Origin: Bacteroidota bacterium
GTDB lineage: Bacteria; Bacteroidota; Bacteroidia; Chitinophagales; Chitinophagaceae
Reading direction: 5' to 3'
Length of the DNA: 64,000 nucleotides
NCBI GenBank assembly: GCA_029558715.1
Contig: JAKQEA010000194.1
Coordinates: forward strand, 33,134 to 97,133
In this document: in pieces, positions 25,822 to 35,324 of the stretch
How the letters are laid out: each line of letters starts with the position of its first letter
Position numbering within the stretch: position 1 is the first letter of the stretch
The notes under the pieces: generated by a model
Seen by the model: the letters and a program-made list of their open reading frames with translations, nothing else
Told to the model about the DNA's origin: nothing
Database searches by the model: none
Program-made: the position numbers and the translations under genes

Positions 25822-27084
25822 ATGAAGGTCTTCAAATTCGGCGGCGCCTCAGTCAATAGCATAGATAGAATAAAGAACCTTGTCCCTATCATGAAACATT
25901 GGTCCAATGATAAAATTGTGGTCATTGTGTCTGCTATGGGCAAAACGACCAATGCGCTTGAGAAAGTTACAGAAGCCTTTTACGCCGGTAAAAAAGAAGA
26001 AGCACTGCAATTATTCGACCAGGTAAAGCAGCAGCATCTTAGTACTGCTAAATATCTTTTGGTCACCCATTACCTTTCATGCGAAACGCAGCTGAAAGAC
26101 TTTTTCACCGAGGTAGAGTGGCTGCTGCATGATAAACCGGTGAGAGATTATGACTACTACTACGACCAGGTGGTTTGTGCCGGCGAACTATTCTCTACTT
26201 CTATAGTCAGCGCTTACCTCAATGAAGCAGGAATAAATAACAAATGGCTGGATGTTCGTGACATTTTCAGAACAGATGATGATTTCAGGGATGCTTCCAT
26301 TGACTGGGAGTTTACCAAACAAAAAGTAGATGAACTGGTAGTACCCGAGTTGAACAAAAATAATATCGTTTTAACACAGGGTTTTATTGGCGCCACTGAT
26401 GAGAACGAAAGCACAACACTTGGCAGAGAAGGAAGTGACTACACTGCTGCAGTTTTCGCCAATATGCTGGATGCAGACAGTCAAACCATCTGGAAAGATG
26501 TAGAATCTGTGATGAATGCAGACCCAAAACAATTTCCCGATGCCTTGTCCATACCAGAGCTGAATTACAACGAAGTCATTGAAATGGCTTATTATGGAGC
26601 ACAGGTCATTCACCCAAAAACCATCAAGCCGCTTCAAAACAAAGGCATCCCATTATTTGTTAAATGCTTTTTAGATCCCTCCCTGCCGGGAACAGTGATA
26701 CATAACAAACCTGTTCATCACTTACCTCCTATCATTGTACTGAAAGAAAAACAGGCCTTACTGGAAATGAATTCGAGAGATTTTTCATTTGTTGGAGAAC
26801 AGCATGTTGGCCACTTGTATCATCTTTTTGAAAAGCTGCATATTAAACCCAACCTGACACAAAACGGGGCGATCAGTTTTCTGTGTGTGCTGGATGACAG
26901 AACTGAAAAAATTGAAAAGCTGGCATTAGAAGCCTCTGCTTTCCTTGATGTACAGGTAAAAAAAGGCTTGTCATTACTGACCATTCGTCATTACAATAAA
27001 GAAATAGTTGAAAAACTTACTGCCGGAAAGTCTTTATTACTCAGACAACAAACTCCTGAAACTGTTCAGTTCTTGCTAGGGTGA
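25822..27084 (+). CDS. lysC: Aspartate kinase (monofunctional)
   Basis: The 420-residue enzyme phosphorylates aspartate, the first step to lysine, threonine and methionine. It starts with the amino-acid-kinase motif MKVFKFGGASV, has VIVSAMGKTTNALE and TTLGREGSDYTA in the catalytic domain and ends in ACT-type regulatory repeats (about 300-420). Its 420 residues fit monofunctional aspartokinases, not AK-homoserine dehydrogenase fusions. I took the ATG at 25822 because the 28 codons upstream in frame do not resemble the family. It is divergent from fbp. Confidence 0.93.
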   Translation: MKVFKFGGASVNSIDRIKNLVPIMKHWSNDKIVVIVSAMGKTTNALEKVTEAFYAGKKEEALQLFDQVKQQHLSTAKYLLVTHYLSCETQLKDFFTEVEWLLHDKPVRDYDYYYDQVVCAGELFSTSIVSAYLNEAGINNKWLDVRDIFRTDDDFRDASIDWEFTKQKVDELVVPELNKNNIVLTQGFIGATDENESTTLGREGSDYTAAVFANMLDADSQTIWKDVESVMNADPKQFPDALSIPELNYNEVIEMAYYGAQVIHPKTIKPLQNKGIPLFVKCFLDPSLPGTVIHNKPVHHLPPIIVLKEKQALLEMNSRDFSFVGEQHVGHLYHLFEKLHIKPNLTQNGAISFLCVLDDRTEKIEKLALEASAFLDVQVKKGLSLLTIRHYNKEIVEKLTAGKSLLLRQQTPETVQFLLG

Positions 27085-27091
27085 AACTGGT

Positions 27092-28291
27092 TCAGTTTGC
27101 TTCTACAGTAATTGTCTGAATCATTTTTTTTGCCACCGGCTTTTCATGTAATGTTGCTGGCTGCCAGGTACCCATTCTCTCAAGGCGGGATATAAGCTCA
27201 TCATTGAAATCTTCTCCTTCCTTCAGACCTTTTAATACTTTAAAATTAACCGGAACACCATCCTTGTCAACAATAAATTCCACCTGGATAAAAGCTTTAT
27301 TAATTCCCCTTGGCAAATAGGCAGTCATTTCATTTCCAAGAGATTCAAGGTATTTCATAAAAGCCTGCCCTCCTCCGGGGTATTGCGGCCATTGATGAAC
27401 CGCATCAGCCAATGTACCAACATTTCTTTCCCTGTGATGAACAGGAATCCTTTTGACCGGTTGTTTTGATTCCGCTACTGGTTTAACTTTTTTGAGGCCG
27501 GCCTCATTGATGATATACTCCCCTTTTTCCCCTATCATTACAACAGGCAATTGCTTATACTTTTCAAAGTAATCGAAAGCATCTTCAAGCCTGTCGGTAA
27601 ATTTTTTTAGCTCGCTATCGTCTTTTGTCAGACTCTCCAGGTATTTAATACTCTTTTCTACATTATATCGAATGGGGAAAATATGAACAGGAATAAAATC
27701 CTGACCACGGTCTTTGGCATGAGCTGCCAAAATATACAGCTCATCGATCTGTTCATCCCGGATGGGTATACAACCGACAGTTACGCAACTGCCATGTATA
27801 TAAATTTCACTGCCCGGTTTTAATGAATCACTCAAAATTTTGTCAGATACGTTGGGATAGTTTATCCCCAGTGATAAGTAATAATTACTTCTTGGATTGA
27901 ACTCATTAATATAATAAAATCCTTCCGGCACCTGGTAGTCTCCCTGCATCCTTTTGGGTCCAAGGGAACCGGCCAATGCACAAACTTTGTATGTTTTAAA
28001 TAACCGGAACTGATCTTTTATATCATTTTTCACCCAGACTTCCAATTGGCTATCATATTTGAAAGAACGGATGTACAGGTATTTGGCAGGCCATTGCAAT
28101 TTCTTTGCCTCAAATTGTTTTTGCAGGGTATCTTCCTTTCTTTCCAATGCCTCATTAGGTCTTGGAAAAGTTTTTTGGTAGTCAATAAATGAGTAAGAAT
28201 TACTGCCTCCCTTTGAAGCTGCAGGAGAAGGCTGTCCTGCTGATGCCAGCACAATGCTAACTGATAATAGAATGAAAAAAAGGTTCTTCAT
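27092..28291 (-). CDS. Exported YafK-like L,D-transpeptidase fused to a TonB-C-like domain
   Basis: The 399-residue protein has a signal peptide (about 1-20). Its YkuD-fold domain (about 65-225) has the active-site pattern IHGSCVTVGCIPI: His166 and catalytic Cys174. The VGCxxI variant followed by IDELYILAA resembles the YafK/DpaA branch, which cleaves or forms peptidoglycan links. A Lys/Pro/Glu linker (about 265-310) leads to a C-terminal domain with YPGGGQAFMKYLE, FIVDKDGVPVNFKVLKGL and MGTWQPA, the pattern of TonB C-terminal domains in Bacteroidota. The start at 28291 (ATG) is preferred over GTG at 28300. It is convergent with aspartate kinase. Confidence 0.82.
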   Translation of the reverse strand: MKNLFFILLSVSIVLASAGQPSPAASKGGSNSYSFIDYQKTFPRPNEALERKEDTLQKQFEAKKLQWPAKYLYIRSFKYDSQLEVWVKNDIKDQFRLFKTYKVCALAGSLGPKRMQGDYQVPEGFYYINEFNPRSNYYLSLGINYPNVSDKILSDSLKPGSEIYIHGSCVTVGCIPIRDEQIDELYILAAHAKDRGQDFIPVHIFPIRYNVEKSIKYLESLTKDDSELKKFTDRLEDAFDYFEKYKQLPVVMIGEKGEYIINEAGLKKVKPVAESKQPVKRIPVHHRERNVGTLADAVHQWPQYPGGGQAFMKYLESLGNEMTAYLPRGINKAFIQVEFIVDKDGVPVNFKVLKGLKEGEDFNDELISRLERMGTWQPATLHEKPVAKKMIQTITVEAN

Positions 28292-28394
28292 TATTTCCAC
28301 TTACTGTATCAACGGCCGTTTAAAGGTATTGTTATAGGCTAATTGCCAAACTTTTGTAAATATACTTAAAAAGACCTGAGACCCTGCTAATAAT

Positions 28395-28436
28395 AAGTAC
28401 GAAATATCAACAACTGCCTGTTAATACTTCGTACTT
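28395..28436. repeat. Nine-base inverted repeat with a 24-base spacer after the HPPD gene
   Basis: AAGTACGAA (28395-28403) matches the reverse complement of TTCGTACTT (28428-28436) perfectly, and 10 of 12 if extended. It lies between the HPPD stop (28451) and the L,D-transpeptidase start (28291). There is no good T-tract on the minus strand, so it is not a classic terminator; it could be an operator for the transpeptidase gene. Confidence 0.5.
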
Positions 28437-28450
28437 TCTGCAAGTTTATA

Positions 28451-29584
28451 TCAGAGATTTCCTCTTGCTTCCTGTTCCCTTTCTATTGCTTCGAAGAGTG
28501 CTTTAAAATTTCCCTTACCAAAGCTCTTCGCTCCTTTCCGCTGAATGATCTCGAAAAAAAGTGTGGGTCTGTCTTCAACAGGTTTTGAGAACAACTGTAA
28601 TAAGTAACCTTCATTATCCCTGTCCACCAGTATACCCAGCTCCCGTAGTGGTTCCAGGTCTTCATCAATATGGCCTACCCTGTCCAGCAGATCATCATAA
28701 TAAGATGTGGGCACTTTGAGGAACTCCACACCCCGGCTTTGTAATTCTCTTACCGTTTTTACAATATCATTTGTCGCCATGGCAACATGCTGACAACCTT
28801 CCCCATTGTAAAATTCAAGGTACTCTTCCACCTGGCTTTTCTTCTTTCCTTCTGCAGGTTCATTAATGGGAAATTTCACAAATCCATTTCCACTGCTCAT
28901 TACTTTACTCATAAGAGCAGAATATTCAGTGGAGATATCTTCATCATCAAAAGACAATATATTTTTAAACCCCATCACATCCTCATAAAACTTAACCCAT
29001 GGGTTCATCCGGTTCCAGCCAACATTTCCCACACAATGATCAACATAAAGTAATCCTGTGTCTGCGGGTTTAAAATGGGGATTACCCCATGGCCTGTAAC
29101 CGGGCATAAAAGCACCATTGTAATTTTTCCGCTCAATAAATAAATGAACTGTATCTCCATACGTATGAATGCCGCTCATGACCAGTTCCCCATCAGTATC
29201 TTTCAGCCGGGTGGGTTCCATATAACTTTTCGCACCTCTTTTGGTCGTCTCATTCCATGCACTGCTGGCATCAGGTACTCTTAGCGATAAGGCTTTTACT
29301 CCATCACCATGCTTATAGATATGGTCGGCAATCGGGTTATCTGTTCTCAATGGTGTTGTCAATACAAAAGTGAGTTTGTGCTGACGGACCGCATAACTGG
29401 CCCGGTCTTTTACCCCGGTTTCTGGTCCTGCATAGGCAAGGGCCTGGAAACCAAAAGCACTCATGTAATAATGGGCTGCCTGTTTAGCATTGCCCACATA
29501 AAATTCTACGTAATCGGTTCCTTCAAGCGGAAGGAAATCTGTTTGTGTTGCTTTATTAATAGCAGGATCTGTTGTTACTGGCAT
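28451..29584 (-). CDS. hppD: 4-Hydroxyphenylpyruvate dioxygenase
   Basis: The 377-residue enzyme converts 4-hydroxyphenylpyruvate to homogentisate in tyrosine breakdown. It consists of two vicinal-oxygen-chelate domains; the second carries the Fe(II) ligands in VDHCVGNV (His), GCQHVAMAT (His) and LFFEIIQR (Glu). The C-terminal KSFGKGNFKALFEAIEREQEARG tail is diagnostic. The ATG at 29584 (MPVTTDPAINKA) is chosen over a longer frame that begins in low-similarity sequence. The next enzyme of the pathway (homogentisate dioxygenase) is not in the window. Confidence 0.95.
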   Translation of the reverse strand: MPVTTDPAINKATQTDFLPLEGTDYVEFYVGNAKQAAHYYMSAFGFQALAYAGPETGVKDRASYAVRQHKLTFVLTTPLRTDNPIADHIYKHGDGVKALSLRVPDASSAWNETTKRGAKSYMEPTRLKDTDGELVMSGIHTYGDTVHLFIERKNYNGAFMPGYRPWGNPHFKPADTGLLYVDHCVGNVGWNRMNPWVKFYEDVMGFKNILSFDDEDISTEYSALMSKVMSSGNGFVKFPINEPAEGKKKSQVEEYLEFYNGEGCQHVAMATNDIVKTVRELQSRGVEFLKVPTSYYDDLLDRVGHIDEDLEPLRELGILVDRDNEGYLLQLFSKPVEDRPTLFFEIIQRKGAKSFGKGNFKALFEAIEREQEARGNL

Positions 29585-29634
29585 AATCAAACGTTTAAAA
29601 TTCTTTAAATAAATAGGTTCAGCGAGTGGCAGGA

Positions 29635-29656
29635 AAAGCAAAGCAGATTTTGCTTT
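29635..29656. repeat. Small hairpin in the hppD-purK divergent region
   Basis: AAAGCAAA (29635-29642) pairs with TTTGCTTT (29649-29656) around six bases. It lies in the 233-base divergent region between hppD and purK, which otherwise shows only the purK -7 box. Its role is unknown; in the minus direction it would lie in or near the hppD leader. Confidence 0.4.
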
Positions 29657-29805
29657 AGTGAGTGGCATCCATCGCCAATGTTTGCATCAACAGGCTGAAC
29701 AGGCTGCGCTCATCTGTGAACACTTTATGAGGATAATCGGGAATCATTGTACAAAGCTAACTAAAAAAGAAAAAGCACAACAGCATCGCTCAGGCAGCCG
29801 CACCC

Positions 29806-29813
29806 TATCTTTG
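29806..29813 (+). promoter_or_regulatory. -7 box (TATCTTTG) of purK
   Basis: A perfect TAnnTTTG ends four bases before the ATG of purK at 29818, so the predicted transcript has almost no leader. No clear -33 is seen. Confidence 0.4.
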
Positions 29814-29817
29814 CCTG

Positions 29818-30939
29818 ATGCAAAAGATCGGTATTTTGGGTGGTGGTCAGTTGGGTCGTATGCTATTGCAGGCGGCGGCTAATTACCCGGTAGAAACCTT
29901 TGTTTTAGAAAACGATACAGAGTGCCCCGCTGCCCACCTATGCCATTATTTTAGCAAGGGGGATATTAGAGATTTTGACACTGTTTATAATTTTGGTAGA
30001 AATTTAGATGCAATCACCATAGAGATTGAAAATGTGAATGTTAAGGCTTTAGAAAAATTGGAGGCAGAAGGTGTGAGAATATACCCAAAGCCATCTGTTT
30101 TGACAACTATCAAGAACAAGATCCTGCAAAAAGAATATTACCGCCAGCACCAGATTCCTACCTCTGATTTTATCATTACTAATAATCTTTCAGAGCTAAA
30201 ACAAGCAGAAGATTTTTTACCGGCTGTACACAAAGTCAGCGAAGGCGGGTACGATGGCAAAGGAGTACAATTATTAAAAACAAAAGAGAGTATCGGAAAG
30301 GGATTTGATGCCCCGGCAGTCTTGGAGAAGATGGTGAACATTCATAAAGAAATCGCACAAATGATTGCCATTAATGAAAAAGGAGAAACTGCTTTATATC
30401 CGCCGGTTGAAATGCTTTTTGACCCGGACCTGAACCTGCTTGATTACCAGCTATGCCCGGCCGAATTAAGTACACAAACACTGTATAAAGTGGAAGCTAT
30501 TGCATTATCTGTTGTCAGAAATTTTAAATCCCCGGGCATTTTTGCGGTTGAGATGTTTGTTGATAAAAATGGGGAAGTGCTGGTAAACGAGACTGCACCA
30601 CGGGTGCATAATAGTGGTCATCATACTATCGAGGCTCACTACAGTTCTCAGTTCGATATGCTCTGGCGGTTGATACTGGGTTATCCATTAGGGAATACTG
30701 ATGCCATTCTTCCGTCAATTATGGTAAATATTATCGGCACTGAGGGGCATATCGGTGAGGTTATGTATGAAGGGCTCGATGAAGTTCTGAAAATTGATAA
30801 CGCATACGTTCATTTGTATGGGAAGAAAGAAACAAAACCTGGCCGTAAGATGGGGCATGTAACAATTCTGAGTAAAGAAAAACAAGAGCTTTTACACCAA
30901 TCAAACAAAGTGAAGAGAACTTTGTTACCAAAAGCCTAA
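29818..30939 (+). CDS. purK: 5-(Carboxyamino)imidazole ribonucleotide synthase
   Basis: The 373-residue ATP-grasp enzyme carboxylates aminoimidazole ribonucleotide with ATP and bicarbonate in purine synthesis. It begins with the KIGILGGGQLGRM nucleotide-like motif, has TIEIENVN, the HKVSEGGYDGKGV ATP-binding loop and NETAPRVHNSGHHTIEA near the catalytic site. Its partner purE lies 5.7 kb downstream on the same strand, separated by an RND efflux operon; in many bacteria the two genes are adjacent. Confidence 0.95.
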   Translation: MQKIGILGGGQLGRMLLQAAANYPVETFVLENDTECPAAHLCHYFSKGDIRDFDTVYNFGRNLDAITIEIENVNVKALEKLEAEGVRIYPKPSVLTTIKNKILQKEYYRQHQIPTSDFIITNNLSELKQAEDFLPAVHKVSEGGYDGKGVQLLKTKESIGKGFDAPAVLEKMVNIHKEIAQMIAINEKGETALYPPVEMLFDPDLNLLDYQLCPAELSTQTLYKVEAIALSVVRNFKSPGIFAVEMFVDKNGEVLVNETAPRVHNSGHHTIEAHYSSQFDMLWRLILGYPLGNTDAILPSIMVNIIGTEGHIGEVMYEGLDEVLKIDNAYVHLYGKKETKPGRKMGHVTILSKEKQELLHQSNKVKRTLLPKA

Positions 30940-31079
30940 CATCCTTTTATCCACTGATTTAACCGCTTATAATTCGACAAAATCCTGTGCAGGTATTGTA
31001 TGGATTTACCGTCAAATAGCTTGCGATTATCTTCTATCTTTAATAACCTGATTTTTTATCAATTGCACTGAAACCACAC

Positions 31080-32138
31080 ATGAGACTTATCATCACATCT
31101 TTTTTAGCTTTTGTCTTTATTTCCCTATCATCCTGCGGTAAGAAGAAAAATAAAATAGCGGCTCCGCAGCAAGGCGGTGCTGCAAAACCACCTCCTATGA
31201 GGGTGGATGGCTATATTGTAAAAACCGAATCTTTTGGAGAATCAATCGAAGTTCCGGGTACTATTGTAGCCAATGAAGTTGCCGAGATCCATCCCGAGGT
31301 TTCCGGCAGGATCGTTTACCTGAATGTAGCCGAAGGAAAATATGTAGGCAAGGGGACACTGCTTGCTAAATTATATGATGGCGACCTGGTAGCTCAATTA
31401 AAAAAGCTGCAGGTACAATTAGCGCTGGCAGAGAAAACAGAAGAAAGACAATCCCAGTTATTAAAAATTCAGGGCATCAGCCAGGCAGATTATGATATCA
31501 GCCTGTTGCAGGTCAATAACCTGAAAGCTGATATTGGCATTATCCAGACCAGTATTGCCAAAACAGAAGTAAGAGCACCTTTCAGCGGTAAACTGGGATT
31601 GAAAAATATTAGCCCCGGCGCCTATGTTTCACCGGCATCTGTAATTGCCATCATTAACCAGACCGACCAGTTGAAACTGGATTTCTCTGTTCCTGAAAAA
31701 TACACCGGGCAAATAAAGGTCGGGCAACTGGTAAGGTTCACCTTTGAAGGTTCAAATAAAGAACTTAGCGCGAAGGTGGTGGCTACTGAATCAAATGTAA
31801 CGGAGAATACCCGCAGTCTTACAGCAAGAGCTGTTGTTACAGGAAAAGACAATGCATTGTTACCAGGCGCATTTGCGAAAGTACAATTGAGCTTTGCACC
31901 TGACCCCGATGCAATTTTAATCCCGACACAGGCCGTATTGCCACAGGCAAGAGGTAAAAAGGTTATTTTATATAGGAATGGTACAGCCATTTTCGCCGAT
32001 GTAACCACAGGTGTCAGAGATTCATCAAGGATCCAGATCACTGACGGGTTAAAACCAGGCGATACGGTTGTTGTGACCGGTTTATTAAGTGTAAGACCAG
32101 AAGCTCCCATACAGGTTGGAAAAATAGTTAACAAATAA
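31080..32138 (+). CDS. RND efflux periplasmic adaptor (membrane fusion) lipoprotein
   Basis: The 352-residue lipoprotein (Cys19 in SLSSCGKKK) has the adaptor layout: beta-barrel and lipoyl half-motifs around a helical hairpin. Visible parts are VPGTIVANEVAEIHPEVSGRI, a coiled-coil hairpin (about 95-155), VRAPFSGKLGLKNISPGAYV and a C-terminal membrane-proximal domain. It links the inner-membrane pump (next gene) with the TolC-type channel (third gene). It is the first gene of the trio and starts 140 bases after purK. Confidence 0.93.
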   Translation: MRLIITSFLAFVFISLSSCGKKKNKIAAPQQGGAAKPPPMRVDGYIVKTESFGESIEVPGTIVANEVAEIHPEVSGRIVYLNVAEGKYVGKGTLLAKLYDGDLVAQLKKLQVQLALAEKTEERQSQLLKIQGISQADYDISLLQVNNLKADIGIIQTSIAKTEVRAPFSGKLGLKNISPGAYVSPASVIAIINQTDQLKLDFSVPEKYTGQIKVGQLVRFTFEGSNKELSAKVVATESNVTENTRSLTARAVVTGKDNALLPGAFAKVQLSFAPDPDAILIPTQAVLPQARGKKVILYRNGTAIFADVTTGVRDSSRIQITDGLKPGDTVVVTGLLSVRPEAPIQVGKIVNK

Positions 32139-32193
32139 TATTCAATACAGAACAGAGGGCTGTTCAGCATTGACACTCACAATTTTTCTTGAT

Positions 32194-35100
32194 ATGAATA
32201 TATCTGAGCTTAGTTTGCGGCGACCAGTTCTGGCAATAGTAATGAACATTATTATTGTGGTGTTTGGCTTAATTGGTTTTAAGTTCCTGGGAGTAAGGGA
32301 CTACCCTGCTATTGATCCACCCAACATAAGTGTGCGGACATCCTATCCCGGCGCCAATGCCGATATTGTCGAAACACAGATAACAGAGCCACTTGAAAAA
32401 GCAATAAATGGCATTGCAGGTATCAAGAATATCACATCAAGCAGTAGTAATGGGAGCAGTAATATTAACGTAGAATTTGAACTTTCTGTTGACCTTGAGG
32501 CGGCAGCCAATGATGTTCGTGATAAAGTATCACAGGCCCAGCGGTCACTGCCGGCTGACCTCGATGCCCCTCCGGTAGTTTCAAAGGCAGATGCCAGTTC
32601 AGATGCCATCCTTTCCATGACCGTACAGAGCAATACAAGGAATCAGTTGCAAATAACTGAATTTGCCAATAATGTGCTGGTTGAAAGATTACAGACCATT
32701 CCCGGTGTGAGTGGTATTCAGATTTGGGGAGAAAAAAGATATGCTATGCGTATCTGGATTGATCCCGCAAAACTAATTGCCTATAATGTAACCGCCGGTG
32801 ATGTACAGGCTGCTTTGCTGAGGGAGAATGTGGAGCTTCCTTCCGGTAAAATCTATGGCAATGCCACTGAACTGACAGTAAGAACCTTTGGCAGGCTGAA
32901 TTCAGAGGAAGAGTTCAACAACCTTATTGTTAAAAATGTGAATGGGGCTGATATAAAAGTGAAAGATATTGGCGAGGCAGTGCTGGGACCAGAAAATGAA
33001 GAAACTGTTCTGAAAGGGAATGGTATACCTATGATTGCCCTGGCAGTAGTGCCACAACCCGGATCTAACTATGTTTCAATTTCTGATGAATTCTTCAAAC
33101 GGCTGGAACAAATTAAAAAAGATGTTCCTGAAGATATAAAGATTGATATTGCTCTTGATCAAACTAAATTCATTAAAAAATCTATTCTTGAAGTGGAAGA
33201 AACACTGATGATTGCTTTCCTGCTGGTAGTAATGATCATTTATGCTTTCTTCCGCGACTGGATCATTGCTATCCGCCCCCTGATCGATATTCCTGTTTCA
33301 TTGATTGGTGCTTTTTTTATTATGTACCTGATGGGCTTCACCATCAATGTTCTTTCTCTTCTTGCTATTGTGCTTGCTACAGGCCTGGTGGTGGATGATG
33401 GTATTGTGGTAACGGAAAATATTTATAAAAAGATGGAGAGAGGAATGAATAAATACCAGGCAGCATTAGAAGGTTCAAAGGAAATATACTTTGCAGTAAT
33501 AGCCACTTCTATTACGCTGGCTGTTGTATTTCTTCCGATCATCTTTTTACAGGGTTTCGTAGGAAGATTGTTCCGTGAGTTTGGTATCGTGGTAGCGGGA
33601 GCAGTATTGATCTCTGCGTTTGTTTCACTTACATTAACACCTGTACTAAATGTAAAACTAGCCAGGAAAAATCCCGCCAAACATACCTGGTTCTATACAA
33701 AAACGGAACCTTTCTTCCGGTGGATGGAAAACAGTTTTCAGGCGGCATTAAGAAAGTTTATGAAAGTGAGGTGGATGGGTTTTGTTTTGATTGGAGTTTG
33801 TGTTGCTATTATTCTTCTCGTTGGCCGAAATTTACAATCTGAACTGGCGCCAATGGAAGACAGAAGCCAGTTCCGGTTATCGCTGTCTGCACCGGAAGGA
33901 ACGTCTTTCGATGCTATGGACAAATATGTAAACCGGTTGACGAACCTGATGCTTGATTCCATTCCGGAAAGAGATATGGTTCTTAGTGTTACCTCTCCCG
34001 GTTTCACCGGTTCAGGTAATGCTAACACTGGTTTTGTAAGAGTAACCCTTGTTAGCCCCTCCGAAAGGGAAAGATCACAAAGTGATATTGTGAAAATGAT
34101 CAATAAAAATCTTCCAAAATATAATGAAGGGAGAGCCTTTGCAATCGAAGAACAAACCATTTCTGTTAACCGGCGCGGCGGACAACCTGTTGCGTTCGTT
34201 ATTCAGAACAACAATTTTGACAAGCTTACCAAAATACTTCCCAAAATCCTGGAAGAAGCCAGGCAGAGTAAAGTATTGCTGAATGCTGACGTAGATCTGA
34301 AATTCAATAAACCAGAACTGAGAGTGGAGATTGACCGGCTGAAAGCTGCGCAGTTGGGTGTAAGCGTTAATGATATTTCTGAAACTTTACAACTGGCTTA
34401 TAGTAACAGGAGGCTTGGATACTTCACTAAAGATGGCAAGCAATACCAGGTAATGGGACAAGTTTCCCGTAATGACAGGGATGATCCTAACGACCTGAAG
34501 ACGCTGTTTGTACGAAATAACCGAAATGAGTTAATCAGCCTTGATAATCTTGTTACGGTAAGTGAATCCAACACACCTCCTACTATTTATCACTTCAACA
34601 GGTATAAATCAGCTACAATATCTGCCAACCTGCAACCAGGCTATACTATCGGTGATGGTATTGAAGAAATGGAAAGAATAACAGATAATCTGCTGGATGA
34701 AACTTTTGCCACTTCTTTATCCGGTTCATCCCGTGATTTTAAAGAAAGCAGCAGCAATACTTCCTTTGCTTTCCTGCTGGCTGTTGGTCTGATCTTTTTG
34801 GTACTTGCAGCACAATTTGAAAGTTTTATTGACCCTATTATTATAATCTTCACTTTATTCTTCGGCATTGCAGGCGCCGTCCTGTCATTATGGATATTTG
34901 GCCAGACACTGAATATCTTTTCACAAATCGGCATTATTATGCTGGTGGGCCTGGTAACCAAGAACGGTATCCTTATTGTTGAGTTTGCTAATCAAAACAG
35001 GGAAAAAGGCATGAATAAAGCTGAGGCTGCCATTTATTCTGCGACGCAGCGTCTGCGCCCTATATTAATGACAAATCTTGCCATGGCAATGGGTGCATTA

Positions 35101-35310
35101 CCACTGGCCCTTTCGCTGGGAGCTGCTGCCACCAGTCGTATCCCACTGGGTATTGTTATAGTTGGAGGCATCATGTTTTCACTGATACTTACCCTGTTTG
35201 TAATCCCGGCCATGTATTCTTTTCTTTCCTCTGCACACAAGAAAAGTGAAATTGAAAAATTTGTTCATCAACCCACACAACCCGTTCAACCGGTTGTGGG
35301 ACAAGCATAA
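32194..35310 (+). CDS. RND (HAE1-type) efflux pump permease
   Basis: The 1038-residue inner-membrane pump has the AcrB layout: 12 transmembrane helices, with two large periplasmic loops after helices 1 and 7. Helix 4 carries the proton-relay aspartates in TGLVVDDGIVVTENIYKK; the second half has NIFSQIGIIMLVGLVTKNGILIVEFANQ. HAE1 members export hydrophobic or amphiphilic compounds, drugs included. I chose ATG at 32194 (MNISELSLRRP), the family-typical start; a TTG at 32170 would add eight unlikely residues. The gene is 55 bases behind the adaptor. Confidence 0.95.
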   Translation: MNISELSLRRPVLAIVMNIIIVVFGLIGFKFLGVRDYPAIDPPNISVRTSYPGANADIVETQITEPLEKAINGIAGIKNITSSSSNGSSNINVEFELSVDLEAAANDVRDKVSQAQRSLPADLDAPPVVSKADASSDAILSMTVQSNTRNQLQITEFANNVLVERLQTIPGVSGIQIWGEKRYAMRIWIDPAKLIAYNVTAGDVQAALLRENVELPSGKIYGNATELTVRTFGRLNSEEEFNNLIVKNVNGADIKVKDIGEAVLGPENEETVLKGNGIPMIALAVVPQPGSNYVSISDEFFKRLEQIKKDVPEDIKIDIALDQTKFIKKSILEVEETLMIAFLLVVMIIYAFFRDWIIAIRPLIDIPVSLIGAFFIMYLMGFTINVLSLLAIVLATGLVVDDGIVVTENIYKKMERGMNKYQAALEGSKEIYFAVIATSITLAVVFLPIIFLQGFVGRLFREFGIVVAGAVLISAFVSLTLTPVLNVKLARKNPAKHTWFYTKTEPFFRWMENSFQAALRKFMKVRWMGFVLIGVCVAIILLVGRNLQSELAPMEDRSQFRLSLSAPEGTSFDAMDKYVNRLTNLMLDSIPERDMVLSVTSPGFTGSGNANTGFVRVTLVSPSERERSQSDIVKMINKNLPKYNEGRAFAIEEQTISVNRRGGQPVAFVIQNNNFDKLTKILPKILEEARQSKVLLNADVDLKFNKPELRVEIDRLKAAQLGVSVNDISETLQLAYSNRRLGYFTKDGKQYQVMGQVSRNDRDDPNDLKTLFVRNNRNELISLDNLVTVSESNTPPTIYHFNRYKSATISANLQPGYTIGDGIEEMERITDNLLDETFATSLSGSSRDFKESSSNTSFAFLLAVGLIFLVLAAQFESFIDPIIIIFTLFFGIAGAVLSLWIFGQTLNIFSQIGIIMLVGLVTKNGILIVEFANQNREKGMNKAEAAIYSATQRLRPILMTNLAMAMGALPLALSLGAAATSRIPLGIVIVGGIMFSLILTLFVIPAMYSFLSSAHKKSEIEKFVHQPTQPVQPVVGQA

Positions 35311-35324
35311 CCTTCTATATCATT

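Noticed and set aside
27082..27098. AAACTG/CAGTTT mini-hairpin at the junction of aspartate kinase and the L,D-transpeptidase gene
   Set aside because: The stem has six base pairs, no T-tract, and overlaps coding ends; too weak to call a terminator.
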